Counted from the stretch's first letter, positions 34,714-47,815 are shown. The stretch is 64,000 nt of DNA from Casuarina equisetifolia (GCA_028551475.1 CM052362.1:6261354-6325353), one strand, 5' to 3'. Made by a program: numbers and translations. Notes: generated from the letters alone by a model not told the origin.

Positions 34714-37700
34714 ATGACACCAGTGCCACCACAAGTAGGTCACAAGAGTGCAGCAAAGGTGTTCACGTACGTAGTCTTTTTTCTTCTTCCCAGCATCGTT
34801 GCTTCCCGATCAATCATTAAGACCCTACCGGGTTTTCCTGGTACTCTTCCTTTCAAACTTGAAACCGGGTGAGTGTAATTTCCTTCTGATCCTACAGCTT
34901 ACTGTATCTTCATGATCTTCTGTTCTGTCATGAAAGATTATGGCTTTCGTAACTAGGTATATAGGCGTTGGTGACGCAGATGATGTGCAGCTTTTCTACT
35001 ATTTCGTTGAGTCTGAGAGAAGTCCAAAAGATGACCCTCTGGTGCTTTGGCTCACAGGAGGCCCCGGTTGTTCTGCATTTTCTGGCCTAGTCTATGAAAT
35101 AGGTACCTTATGAAACTTACTTGTTTCCACTGAGATCTATTAACAACTAATAATAATAATTTAAAAGTGAAGCATAAAAGATACTTTATCTCCTGATGCC
35201 TCAATTACTTGGCTCAATTAAAAATAGACATTGTTTATAACCTCTTGGTCCTAAGTTTCACATTGGATGTGTGTTTTAAAATTAAAATATAATATCAAAA
35301 TTATCTCTTCATGTATAAACTAACTTCTAATTTAAATTTTGAACCTTTTTTATAAATATCATAGGGAAAGGAAATATGATCCGGTGTTTTGCGACTTTGG
35401 CACCAAACACCAAAATAGTTGGAAATGAAACAAAGTTGCCCGTTAGTAACCACACAATCTGAGGAATATGAAAGAAGACCAAGAAGCACAATCGAACAGA
35501 CAACTTTGCTTGCTACAACTGCTTTAAATGTGTCACATTCATGTGACGTCTCTGACCACAAAAAATATTTGAAAAAAAAAAAAAAAAGCTTTATATGATA
35601 AGGTCTCTATCACCTTACATTTTCCCGAAAAATTGCAATTTTATGCACAAAACTGACAGATGGGTGATAAATTCTCTATCATCTTGCTTATAGGGCCACT
35701 CTCATTTGACTTTAGAAAGTCCAGTAACGGCTCCCCGACATTTAAGTTGAACCCATACTCGTGGACAAAGGTTTGAGATTCAACTTTTCTAGTGTTTATC
35801 TTAGGCTGCTACGTTGTTGATACATACATATACATATTTATATGTTTTTGCATCTGGTGATTTATCGAGAAGTGGTGACCATTCGCTAGGTTGCCAACAT
35901 AATATTCCTAGATGCACCCGTTGGCACTGGATTCTCATATGCGAGGAATTGGGAAGCATACTTCATGACTGATACGATATCGGCAGCACAAACCTACATG
36001 TTTCTAATGAAGGTAAGTGGAAAGTAGTTAGCTAAAGAAAAAAGAAAGAACTTAATTACTAAAAACACCCCAAAAGATCTTGAAAGCTTAAGTCTACCTC
36101 TTTTCAAAAGGACTCATTGAAGAATGGTACTAGAGGCACATAAAACACTTAACAAGTGCCAATTTTTCTAGTAGGAGACTGATTGTTTAATATTTTCTCA
36201 TAATCTAAGCTTATTCTTACTTTTTGATAAAGGACTAGTCCAAACATATGATTGTGTTAGCATATATGAAAGAAACTAAGCTCTAATACTACGTAAAAGA
36301 CCCAAATTCACCTCTCCTAAAAATGCCTCTGTGAGGAGGGGTGTTTAAGGCTTATAAGACACTTTACAAGTGTTTATTTTTTTGGTATGGGAACAAGTGC
36401 TTAATACTTTTCACAGTCCGAGTTCAGTCTTATTTTGCTAATGAAGGACTAGGATTTGAGTTAGCAAAAGAAAGTGATTGACTTATTGGGTGTGAGACCT
36501 GTTTAATCCTCAATCTTAAACAATCATTGGAGATGTAGCTCAACAACTTGAGACATCCATGCTAGTTTTAAAACTTTTTAACTATTTCTTGTTTTGGGTT
36601 GTGACACAGTGGCTTGTGGCTCACCCAGAATTCCTCAGAAATCCTCTCTACATTGCTGGCGATTCGTATTCGGGCCTGCTTGTCCCAATTATCGTTAAGG
36701 AAATATCTGATGGTAATTTGTGAGCACTAACAATATTTAGTGTAATCATTATAATTATCATGAACATTTGGCCACGAGAAAAAAACCTGAGAAAGAGAGA
36801 TTTGGAAACATATTGTGATGAATGAAACGTGGCGCGTATTACCTTTTCCTTCTCATCTTTTATGCATGGTTTTTCTACAGGTAATGAAGCTGGACGTAAG
36901 CCAGGCTTGAATCTCCAGGTACGTGCCAATTAATGTTTATCAGAGCCTTAAGAGTTATTGTGGTTTCAGGAAATAGTTTTGCTTTGAATTGGACACAGGG
37001 ATATACTCTTGGTAACCCAGTTACAGTTCCACATGACGATTTCAACTCCAGAATCCCTTTCGCTCACTCGAAGACACTTATATCAGATGAACTCTACGAG
37101 GTAAATTCCACCCCAGGCTTTTGAGAATGTTCCACATGGTCTTGGAAAACTAAAAGAAGAGAAAACTTTTAAGTACCAATTAAGTCGCCATTAATGTACA
37201 TGCTTAGGTCAGACACTAATGGACGTGCATGCTTCTGGCTCCACAATCTCCATCCAGTAAAGCGTAATTGTTTCTTGTAACAAAAAATATGATTTCACTT
37301 CTTGTCCAGATTGAGTTGGAAAAAAATGGCTGAAAAAGATTATGCCATTTATTTCTTCTCATAAGTAGCTACATTTGCATGCAGGCCTTAGGTATTTCCT
37401 TCAATGGTGTTTTTGCAAGCTTAAATATTCAATACTATGAAAATCAACTGCGTTCTCATCAGAGAAACCGATCTAACTTTCTTGGGTCTCTTTTGTCAAG
37501 TCATTAAAATGGAACTGCAAGGGGGAGTATGTTAATGTAGATCCCAGCAATACACCATGTGTAACAGATCTTATCGCAGTGACAAGGGTAAGTGAAAAGT
37601 AACGAAGTTATGGTTGTGCAGTGGATTATGTCATTTCTACTTTTTGCAGGAACCAACACTGACTTGCCATTTGAATTTACAGTGCATCGAAAAGATATTC

Positions 37701-39106
37701 ATAGGACAAATATTGGAACCCATCTGCAGTTATCTGCCCCCAAAGCCTGAGGTATCAAGGTGGGAGTACGGTGTTCTCATACAGGATTCTGTCGATCTTA
37801 TCTCGTCTCTCTCTCGAATCCCCAAACCGTGGTGCCGGGTAAAAGTCTTTCTTTCATGCACACATACACACAAGGGAACATGAGCGTCCATTCAAAATTA
37901 TTTCTTTATTTTTTTTAACTAATTCAAATTTAACTAACCCTGACCTGCTCATTTGTTTTTTGTAGAGCTATAACTATCTGTTCTCTTACATTTGGGCCAA
38001 CAATGAAACTGTTCAAAACACACTTGGAATCTGTAAGGTGTGTAAAAGATCTAACCAACGAGTAATAATGGTATAAATATTGTTAAAGGTAAGTATTATC
38101 ATATATTAAAAGTATGAGAATAAATTTTTGATCTTATAAGCGATAAGATTTTTCTACTTATTATCTTAAAGTTTTGAAATAAAACCTCACATCTAATAAA
38201 TATCATGAATATTTGGCGAAATACTTCAATATGATGACTAGGGGAGCATACGGGAGTGGGTAAGATGCAATGCGTCCTTATCATATACAGAAAATGTATT
38301 CTCCACTGTTGGCTATCATCAATACCTCGTCAAGAAAGACTACCGTATTCTGATTTATAGGTAAACTTACCAAGATTTAGCTATTTTTCAGAAATTCATA
38401 TTCCTTTTTTTTTAATAAACACATGCATACAGAAAAGGGAAAGGGGCATCAAATCCCTGACCTAATACACTCGCAGGCCAAGGGCTCTTTAGCTTACTGC
38501 TAAGCTATAGAGACACGCCCACAAAATCCATATTCTTCATTTATTAAAGTGGAGAAATGCACAGAGAAATAGCCCCTCCACAGTCCCAAAGATTCATTTT
38601 CAGTGCTTGGAGATAATCTGCTACATAGTTTTTTCTCCGTTACAGTGGTGATCAGGACTTGACTATTCCATATGTGGGGACACTTAGATGGATAAGATCT
38701 CTAAATATGACGTTGGCTGAAAATTGGGAGCCGTGGTTTGTCGATGGACAAGTTGCAGGGTTGGTTTCTACTCAAACTTTTAAGCTACCTACTTCTTTCT
38801 CCAGCCATTACTCGAAGTCTTCACGTTAATTTGCAATTCCAAAACTTCACTGTTGTCTCATTGACTATCTAACTTGTAGGTATAGGATGCAAAATACGTA
38901 CAAAAAGTGCCGCTTGACATATACAACTATAAAGGCAAGAATAATCTTACAGCTTAGTTTCTTCTCCCTAAGATGTACTCAAAACTTAAAGAAGCTAACT
39001 ATGTCTTGCTTCATGGGTGCAGGGAGGTGGCCACACGGCTCCCGAGTACAAGCCTTTGGAGTGTTTTGCCATGATTGATAGGTGGTTTGATCACTACCCT
39101 CTGTAG
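34714..39106 (+). CDS. Serine carboxypeptidase-like protein B (SCPL, clade I type)
   Basis: Same family and probable role as gene A: S10 fold, secretory/vacuolar, acyltransferase or peptidase. Fourteen exons: 34714-34868, 34957-35102, 35694-35770, 35890-36012, 36610-36712, 36881-36918, 36999-37100, 37501-37587, 37683-37838, 37966-38037, 38242-38360, 38646-38759, 38880-38934, 39023-39106, giving 476 residues. Exon lengths match gene A except the first and the ninth (156 against 153). Signal segment [17 protein letters not shown]. Motifs: [32 protein letters not shown] (Ser186), SGDQD (Asp395), GGGHTAPEY (His453). The last intron has a GC donor (38935-38936). I start at 34714, not at the in-frame 34624, because a TATA box lies between them and because the signal segment then starts about 16 residues in, as in gene A. 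It lies head-away on the plus strand while A, C and D are on the minus strand. No disabling change is seen. Confidence 0.9.
36050..36430 (+). repeat. Degenerate repeat pair in SCPL-B intron 4
   Basis: Stretches at about 36050-36240 and 36295-36440 share ordered words: 'aaga.c..aaa', 'cctct..taaaa', 'taaaacactt.acaagtg', 'gggaacaagtgcttaatactttt' against 'gactgattgtttaatattttc', and 'aaaggactag'. This is an old tandem duplication or two copies of a dispersed repeat within the 597-bp intron. Confidence 0.5.
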
Positions 39107-40872
39107 TCGATGGTGCTGTTATTGATTTATTTAACTTAGTGCTTTGCCACCATGAAATTATTCAGTGATTTCGGTGTGACAAATAAAAGAACAATTTAAC
39201 TCGGCAGCTTCATCCATGTCCATTTTCTCTTTCATTGATTTCTTTGTGTTTAATGAAATATAAATTTGGTACTATCAAACAATAAATTTGGTTAGTAAAC
39301 CACCGGTTCTACCTACCCCAGAATATGCAAAAAGTTTTCCATATTTGCATGCGGTTCTTCTTGGACCACATCAAGCAACTTCAAGTTTAACTCTCAGTAG
39401 GACAGAAGCCTCTTTGCTATCCAATTCTCAAACATTTCCGAGAAGTGGTCCAGCAAAAATTAAAACAGGAGAATACGCGTACAATTACAACCCATCACCC
39501 AAAGGAACTTCAATGAAGAGATATAAAGTTGAAGATGCTCACCATTTAAGAACCTGCCAAGAGATACAGTACGGAACTTTGCTCTCCAATTATTGCAAAT
39601 TGCTAGTGATTTAGAAGTAAAAAAGAGTAAAAAACTCTTCTATAGATTATCAACTTTGCAAATTGAGGTCTAAACATTATTAAAGAAGGAACAGACGAAG
39701 GATTCCAAGCAAAACACGTCAGATATATCATTAAAAGCACAACTGTCATCTAAAGGAAATCCACTAGAATTAATATTGCACGAAAACGAGAATTTGCACA
39801 AATTAAGAGTATAAAATTTAAAGAAGGGTGAATCTTTAATTCAATTATTCGAAATATTGAAAGAACTAGACAAGGAAGTACAAACTCTTGAGGATTTGCT
39901 AGGCTTAACCTCTTCACAGCACTGTCGTCGGGTCTTCTTTTGCCAATCCGATTCAACAAGTAGATGCAGCCAATGGATTGCGCCTAAATCAAGATTTTCC
40001 TTCGCTTTCTCTTCAGTTCAAAATTCAGAACAATGACAAATGTGCCGAAGACAATCATGGTTGATTGAAATGATGATTTTTCCTTATCGTTGTGGAACTA
40101 GGCCATCTGAAACGGAAAGACAGCGTTTTAACGTTTTAGTTTGAAGGAAGTTCTTTTTTTTCCAATTGATGTAGTCCTCTTTATAACTCCCAATATTCCT
40201 TCTTGTTAAAACCGGCTTGCAATCTTTTTTGCACTGCCGTTGAACAGATTGGCGGTAAGCTACCTGCTCTGTTTTGACAGAGCAGCAGAGTCCTTGAGCA
40301 GGACAGTTTTTATTGCAGCAGCCACCTGTTGGCTTAGTTGCTGGTTGCTTCGTGCTGAGGAAAGGCCTACTGGTTCTCAGTGAAGTAATTTAGAGACAGT
40401 AAGAAGCATGAAAACAGATAAAAGGTGGCTGGAAGCAGAAGGCCCACCACAGAGTGTTAAAATTCTGTTTTAAATACAGTTTCTGCAGATTTTGTTCTCT
40501 GGCGTGCTGTCTGTTACTGTTTGATTGATTTTCTGAGTTTTCAGTCCAAAAGAGTGTTAGAAGTCATTTATCTAACACTTTTCAAGCTAGCCATTTGTAT
40601 ACATCAAAGATACCAAGCTATACGGGCTTTGCTATAACAGTATGACCGAGCAAGAGAGTCAAAATGGTCTCAATTATGTGAAGGAAGAAAGCATATTGAA
40701 GAACAGGGATCTTGTAGTCTTTCAAAACTCTCGCGCCTCTCTCTGTCCCCTTCTCTATAAATTTTAATAACACGTACGGAGCAGATTCTCTACTTATAAC
40801 ATCAATTAAAAGGCGTTAATGACTCCTCAAACAAGAGGATGACATTTGATTATTTAGAGCTTCAACTCTGTG
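39107..40872. other. Convergent intergenic region between SCPL B and C
   Basis: The first 150 bp will hold the 3' UTR of gene B. A plus-strand frame at 39288-39614 (108 codons, ending YGTLLSNYCKLLVI) and a following stretch with coiled-coil character ('LIQLFEILKELDKEVQTLEDLL', about 39834-39900) look like remnants of a repetitive element, but I cannot name it. From 40120 to 40700 the DNA is less AT-rich and looks like an untranslated or LTR-type sequence. No second copy is present in the window. Confidence 0.35.
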
Positions 40873-43800
40873 CTATAGTAAATAATAAGCGAACCACCTC
40901 TCGAGCATCGCAAGACTTTCCTTAGGTTTGTACTCTGGTGCTGTGTGACCCGCTCCCTGCACAACAAAATGGCGGTGTTAGTGCATGTAAGTTTGTGTTG
41001 CTAGATCACTCTATGAAAAAAAAGGAAAAAGGACAAAGTTTGCTTTGTGGTGGAGGCTTGCCTTTATGGTAGTGAATGTCAAACTATACTTCTTCTCTGA
41101 ATATGTTGTGGCGTATCTGCAGAAATCATTTTGTAATTGACTGTAAGATGGAGGGAATTTTCTAAACTGGCTCAAAAAAGTGCATTTGAGATGACGTAGG
41201 TCAAAAAATCTGAGAAAGATTTAGACAATACTAGACAATTTACTTGATTATAACACACTTCTTACAATCAACAAGAATTATGGGCCTAGAGTTGGAAGGT
41301 AATACATTATCACAAACTATTATTAGTAGTCGTGTAGTAGATATTATCTCTATAAATTTAGATTATGATATTATGTTAAAATAAGTTTTTCTTAAAAATT
41401 AACTCAAAATAGATTGGTTATCTTTATTATAGAAAGAAGGTTGCTTAACAAGATTTGAATAATATAAAGGTCAACAAAGATTTAAAAATCAACCCTGCGA
41501 CTTGACCACCAACAAACCAAGGTCTCCAAGCGTCTTCGACTGGCAAGTTCAGATATTCTATCCATCCTTGCGTTCCCAAATGTGGAATAACCATGTCATG
41601 GTCGCCACTGCATGAAAAGGATAATGATTGTTTTGGAGCAAATTTCACATTAGAAAGATATCATTTTTAGATAATATTAAAAGATAAAAAATATATTTAT
41701 TTTTTAATTCATAAATTATCTTTTAAATTAGATTTTAGATTTTATAAGGGTAAACTCTTATGCCCTTAGATCAGCTTAGGCATGGCCAGCCATTAAATTC
41801 TGTATGGCAATCCTAAAAATCAAACTAGTTCAGTAAAGTAACCTGTAAACCAGAGCCCGAAGATCCTTCTTGCTGAGGTTTCGATGATATTCAATAGTGG
41901 TTACTACATCGTGTGCATATGTTAGGCTCTTATTGCACCTATCCCAGCCTGTTATGGTTCCCTGATTGTCGATAAAAGGTACTTAGTGGAACTGCAATGA
42001 ACCCTATATCATTTTACTCCAATTACAAGTTCCATACCTCACGGATGTGAAGAGCATCTTGCACTGTTGGGTCATTAGCCCAGATGTAGCAGAACAGATA
42101 GTTGTAGTTCTGTAAGAAAATCCAAAAAATCGTAAGGTATTGAAAACTTGGACTGAGCTTCGAGAGAAAGAGAGAGAAGATACCCGACACCAGGGTCGCG
42201 GAGCTTGAGGAATTGAAGTGAGTACATCTATGTTGTTGTCACTAAGAGAGCTCCAGCCCCACAATTTCTCTGGTTTTGGGGACAAAGAGCTGCACTTTGG
42301 TTCCAAAATTTGGGGTGGATATATTTTGGCAACGCACTACGAATTCGAAACGGAAACTATATTCATTGCAGTTAACTTGATCAGATCACTTACGTAAACC
42401 AAGAATTGTTATCAATCCCACTCACCTCATTTACTACTAAAAGATTTTCTATGCACAGTGCATTTCTTGGATCTGGAAGCCAGTAGTTGCCTCCGCAGGT
42501 TATTTTTGATGACTGAAAACACAATACATTACATGTTTCAATTGAAATCATTCGCAGCCAAAGATAAAGTTAAGCTGCAGGAAGGAATATCAGTTGCTCT
42601 AAAGCACCATTTTGGAATCCAGAAGTATTGTCAACAATGAAAATACAAAGCCATAAGGAAAATGGGGTTGATGAATTGTAACTGATGTTGGGACATTAGT
42701 TTTATTAAGTACGTTTTTTCTGTTAGCATTTAACCAAAGTGCTAAATAATCTAATACATGATGATTATGATGACGCCCAAGCCTCGATGAATGGTAGCCA
42801 TAGTAATGATGATTAAGCTAATGAAAATCTTCATTAGATAAGGAGGAAGAAGTTCATTATTGATTCTCTAAGGGAGGTGAATACCTATCGGGAGAGGTAG
42901 TATTTTGAAAGTGCTGGAAGATGTAGATTTAGAGAATTTCGTGGGAAAAAGGAGGTACAATGAGAGAGTCAGAGAAAGATGATATTGAGTTCTCAAGACT
43001 TGACTTCATTACACAACAAAGACCTCTATATATAGAGGTTTTACAAGCTAACTTTCAATACATACAACTTATTTTCAACTTTAATTTTTGACCACTACTA
43101 ACTTTCAAAATTAAACCTAATGGAAGACCATAGAGTAGTGATTCCCTATGGAATCCTTATTGAAAAGACAATATGCGTACATCAAAACACCATTAAAACA
43201 ATGGGTACCAATTTATTTATTAAGATTGGAATCATCCTTCCATCATTTTATTCAAATTATGTTTTTCCACATCAATAACTAGTTCCCAATACCCTCCTAC
43301 TTGAGGAACCCATATCCCTTCTTAATGGTTGATTCGGATTGTAGTAGTCATGATTCTTGGTTTTCTTTGCTTAGCAACCACTTCTGAGTGCATTTTATAA
43401 GTTTTTGGATTTGGTGGATATGGTTCAATCCGGTCTTCAAAATCTCCCATCCAAAAATCTTCACTTGTGATAAAATGTCGTGCTTGTGCCTGTTTTAAGT
43501 ACAGACAATAATATTCTAGAAATAATGTCTCTTTTATTAGTATGGTATCAAATCCATACAATTTGCTATCCTAAGCCACCGTCTTGGAGTTCCATTGCAT
43601 TCCTTGTAGTGATTTTTGTTCTACTCTTACTTGATTTTTGAATGACATGCAGTCAGTAAGGACCAATCTGACTGACCTCTTAAGGGAAGCAATAAGAAAA
43701 GATCACTGTCCCTGACCTTTGATGGAAAGTAGATAACCTAAGAGGCCCTTGAGATTGTGAGGGCCAAAGTGCTTTATTTTTATCTCGGCCAAAGTTGGCT

Positions 43801-46800
43801 ATGTACGATCTTGACGAAAGGTTTGAGAGTTGAGCTAAGCAGTACACAACCCTAAAGAGAGGTTGAGTGTGATCCGCAGTATTTGCATGTTTCTCTTTTA
43901 TTCTTGAAAATGATAATAGATCTTGTTGTTAAAAGAACTTATTATTTTTCTTGTTGCTGTGGGAAAATAAATATCACTAGCACAATTTATTTTCTTCTAT
44001 TGCCTAGCTTGATCATCTAACTGGACAGAACAAAAAATACAGGGGAAAATATTATATTAAAATCATGATTTAAAAGCAGTTCACCTCATAAAGTGCATCT
44101 GATATGAGTGCAAGTCGGTGAGCGAATTTCACTCTTGAATTCAGGTCACGAATCGGATCAGTAAATGGATTGCCTAGAATATATCCCTGCATCGAGTTTA
44201 AAGAAATGTAAAAACTAACGCAGATGAAAAAAAGGGAAAGGGAAAAGAAAACCCAAAACCATAGATAAGACATTAAGGAACTAGATTGAACTAAAGGTAA
44301 CTTGCATGACTCAAGTTCTGAGTCATAATTACATACTTTAAGATTCAAAGGTGGCTGATGTCGATCGTCGTTACCTGCAACATAATTATAAGACAAGAAA
44401 TCACTCCACGGCAAGTAGTAAGAAGAGGAAAATGCAGATATAACATCGTGTTTCATGTGTTCAGAGGTATGATTTTGACAGTGATGCATGTGGAGTTCGA
44501 CTCCCACAAATCACAAATATTTGTTCAAAAGCTTGAAAAAATATTAGGAAATTTAAAAGACAATTTCATTTCTCAAGTACGTTTAAACATATTAAAAAAA
44601 CATGATCATAAATGATTTTAAAATAAGGCTGTTAAAATTTTCATTTTATTAGCTAAAATTAAAAAAATAGTTTATGGAAAATATATTTATTTAAAAACAT
44701 TAAACTCCCTCAAGTAAATGTTTTATTATGTTATAACTAGAGAATTTTAAATTTAATTTTTTTTTTTTTTGGTGAAAAGTCAAGAATTATATATCACCAT
44801 AAAAAAATTTCAAATTTGATTTTGTCTTAGATAAATTGTAATACTATGATATGTCAATAAACTTTTGTATTCTCTTATTATTCAATGAATAAACTTACAC
44901 ATTCATTAAAAAAAATTCCTAATATTTTCCAAATTTATTCTAAGATCAAATGGAGAAAAAAGAACCTTTTTCCCCTTTGGTTCATTGCAACAAATTTCAG
45001 CAAAGAGCATTTACTTTCTTTTGAAAAGTTAGGACCGGTATATGGGTATATCTCCACATAGAAGAAATTAAAGAAAAAAGGGGCAGAATGAGTTACCATT
45101 TAATACTTCTTGAACAATGATGGGTACAGTCAAGCCTGAATAAGAATCACCAGATATATAGAGTGGATTTGTGAGGAATCTGGGGTGATTCATGAGCCAC
45201 TGCATCGATAGAAGAAAAAAAATGTCCATATGATCGTGAGTTTTTCTCATACTTCAACTACCGCAGATTTAGTATAAAATTTCCTTAAAAGCCATACTGA
45301 ATTATCCTTTGGCATGAACCCGCTCTTACCTTTCTTAGAAATTCATAGTTTCGTGCTGCAGATAATGTGTCACTGCTGTTATACCGATCCCAACTTTCTG
45401 CATATGAGAACCCAGTTCCAACAGGCGCATCCAAAAATATTATGTTGGCGATCTGAAAAATCCACTCTACTTCTCCATCAGAAAACTTATAGGAAGTCAC
45501 ACTGCCAAAACGGATATGTTGGTGGTAAAATTTCATACCTTTGTCCATGCATATGGGTTCAGAACGAGTAATGGTTTATTCCCACTAGAATTTGCATAGT
45601 CAAATGTTAATGGACCTACCAGGAACAGAGACTATAGTCATTAATGCATAGTTTATCAATAGAGAAGTGTTTTATCATAGTCTCATTTTCTTTTTCTTTT
45701 TTTAAATATGTGAGTTTATTCATCTAAAAATGAGATAATACAAAGACATAAAGGCATGTTCTAACATGACAAACTTATCCAAAAGAAAATCAAATTTGAT
45801 ATCCTTCAACTATAAATAAGTAATGCAAGTTCGTTTTTAGTTACATGATATAAGGAAAAGAAAAAGAAAGCCAATAACCTAAACGAATTCAATACTAAGA
45901 TTTTGTTATACGAAAAGTTGTACTTATACAAGTCTAAGCTTAACCTACCCCACATTGTAGTGTAACTAAATATTCTAAAAGGTCATTGTTCACTTTAACA
46001 ACAAAAAACTATTGTTCAGACGAGTAGCACAAATGGGCTACAAAGGCTTTGCCATCACCCCCAACCGAAAGTCAGCCACTACTAACTAACAAAGCAGTCC
46101 TAAAGATCTTGCGACCATTACACGCACATCACCAAGCTTAACCACCACCTTCCTCCTGTAAGTCAACCACAGCCACCAAACAAATTAGCTGGTAAGAACC
46201 CGAGTCTCCGCCACACCTGTAAACCCTATGGCTTTCTTTAAAAGAAGTAAATCATTAAAACTACTTTTTGTCTGTCTATTAATTCATGAATAAACATTTA
46301 TCTCACTCTGGGTTTAATTTTTGGGTTCCTTTTTTGTCTGTTCCATACGATTTCAACTTGGTTTACTGCTAAACAGATTATTATATGACACCGAAATCGA
46401 AAAGAAAAAATCATTATTTCTTCTAATGTACGAGAAGGATGAGATGAATATACCGATTTCGTAGAAGAGTGCAGAGAGACCGGAACAACCAGGGCCTCCA
46501 GTAAGCCAAAGCAGGAGGGGATCATCCTTGGGACTCCTGTCTGACTCAATGAAGTAGTAAAATAGCTGCACCTCATCCTCCTGTCCTACGCCAATGTATC
46601 TTGATACAATACAAAAAGGGAAAGTCTTTTCATATTCCGTGATAATGGTGTAATTCTTTTCGTTTTGGGTGAGATAAACTCAGCTTACAGAAATTATGAC
46701 TGACCCGGTTTCAAGTTTGAAGGGGAGCTCGCCCTTAAAGCCTGGAAGAGTCTTGATGATCGACTTTGATGCAACCGAGTTGCAGAAAACCAATAGAAGA

Positions 46801-46847
46801 AGTAACCAGAACCAGACTTTGCTGCTGCAGCGGCTAATGTTGAGCAT
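40873..46847 (-). CDS. Serine carboxypeptidase-like protein C (SCPL, clade I type)
   Basis: Third full-length SCPL of the array. Fourteen exons: 46847-46705, 46599-46454, 45615-45539, 45452-45330, 45199-45097, 44374-44337, 44186-44085, 42512-42426, 42336-42184, 42109-42038, 41961-41843, 41607-41494, 41116-41062, 40956-40873, giving 471 residues. Signal segment [16 protein letters not shown]. Motifs: [43 protein letters not shown] (Ser182), SGDHD (Asp390), GAGHTAPEY (His448). The triad is complete. The last intron again has a GC donor (41061-41060). Intron 7 (42513-44084) is 1.57 kb and carries insertion-like sequence. The acceptor of exon 2 is an unusual AAG (ATCAAG/ATAC). An ATG at 46867 is out of frame with the CDS and would act as an overlapping upstream start if included in the mRNA. 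A TATA box lies near 47030. It may act on glucose-ester acyl donors, but the substrate is unknown. Confidence 0.9.
42660..44050. other. Insertion-like sequence in SCPL-C intron 7
   Basis: This part of the intron is not present in the shorter matching introns of the paralogues. It holds a strong TATA-like palindrome, CCTCTATATATAGAGG, at 43023-43038, the phrase 'tagtatggtatcaaatcc' near 43538 (resembling a copia primer-binding site), and a minus-strand frame 43322-43561 ending '[22 protein letters not shown]'. It looks like an old retroelement or its LTR. No ends or target duplication were found. Confidence 0.35.
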
Positions 46848-47029
46848 GTTTTTGGGTCGCGGGCCATTCGTTACCTACTCATCTCCACTAAACATTACCG
46901 ATAGAACTGATGGGGGATTTCTGCTTAAGTGGTACATCCGCAAAGTCGAGATGCAGTGACAAGACTGACGCAGAAAACAGAGGGGCAGGCTGTCGAGAAA
47001 TAGGATATTGTTCCATGTAATCTGGCCGA

Positions 47030-47037
47030 TACTTATA
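47030..47037 (-). promoter_or_regulatory. Candidate TATA box of SCPL gene C
   Basis: The minus strand reads TCTATAAGTATC about 185 bp upstream of the ATG at 46847. This gives a longer 5' UTR than for genes A and B. It is the best TATA match in the first 250 bp. Confidence 0.4.
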
Positions 47038-47320
47038 GACATGGACTCTATTTATTGTGGACAGATGAATTTAGAGTTTTGTGGTTTTCTCAGCTCAAAC
47101 AAACCACGTGCATGGGGTTCAACTGGTAGATTCATACAAATGTAGACAGATAGGTAGGAAAGGTAGGAAAGCAGCATATTACCTTGCTTTACAATCAGTA
47201 TTGCGGTTGACAGTATTGTCTGAGAACCCTGACATTGAAATTTCAATGATAGCTGAAGCACTGAATTGGCTTCATTTTCTGTTGCCGGACGGTAGCTGGA
47301 AAATTTCTATGTGATAATGT

Positions 47321-47352
47321 CTACTACTCTCTGTGAAGAGTGAGAGTAGTAG
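47321..47352. repeat. Perfect 11-bp inverted repeat
   Basis: CTACTACTCTC (47321-47331) and its reverse complement GAGAGTAGTAG (47342-47352) flank a 10-bp loop. It could form a hairpin or be a cruciform site upstream of SCPL gene C. Function is unknown. Confidence 0.75.
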
Positions 47353-47364
47353 AAAAAAGAAAAG

Positions 47365-47815
47365 GTACATTACAGTACACTCGCGTGGATCATGTGTTCC
47401 CTAAAGAACTCAACCAGGCCCGAGACAGGTGGCTGTTCGAGTTTCGTAAGAAAGTCACATAAAGAAGAAAATGTGCATTGCAGTACACTTGCATGGATCA
47501 GGTGTTGGATTTTAAATGCGTTAGGTAGGTGGAGAAAGGGGATAAATAAAGGTGGAAAGAAGTAGACGGGTGACTTACTCTAGTTGGAAAAAAATGTTAA
47601 ACAAAGGAGAAGACAAGGTCATGAATGTATTATTTTTTAATCTATCTTTGTAGTATTTTCAGAAAAATTAAAACAAAGTCTCTAATATAAATTTGAAAAA
47701 AGAACTTTTTGTCTTAATCTCAATTATAGTGAAAATTGACCACCTGGATCATGTGTTGGATTTTTAATGCGTTGGGTAGGTAGAGAAAGGGGTTTAAATG
47801 AAGGTGGAAGACAAC
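47365..47815. repeat. Imperfect repeats upstream of SCPL gene C
   Basis: 'acagtacactcgcgtggatcatgtgtt' (about 47373) recurs as 'gcagtacacttgcatggatcaggtgttggatttt' (47482). The longer phrase 'ggatcaggtgttggattttaaatgcgttaggtaggtggagaaagggg' (47495) recurs at 47747 with a few changes. These are three partial copies spaced by about 110 and 250 bp. Confidence 0.75.

Noticed and set aside
44757-44830. Poly-T followed by 'ggtgaaaag' in SCPL-C intron 5, like the 3' end of the LINE at 25005
   Set aside because: Only about 15 bp match; a short truncated LINE end is possible but too little remains to call.
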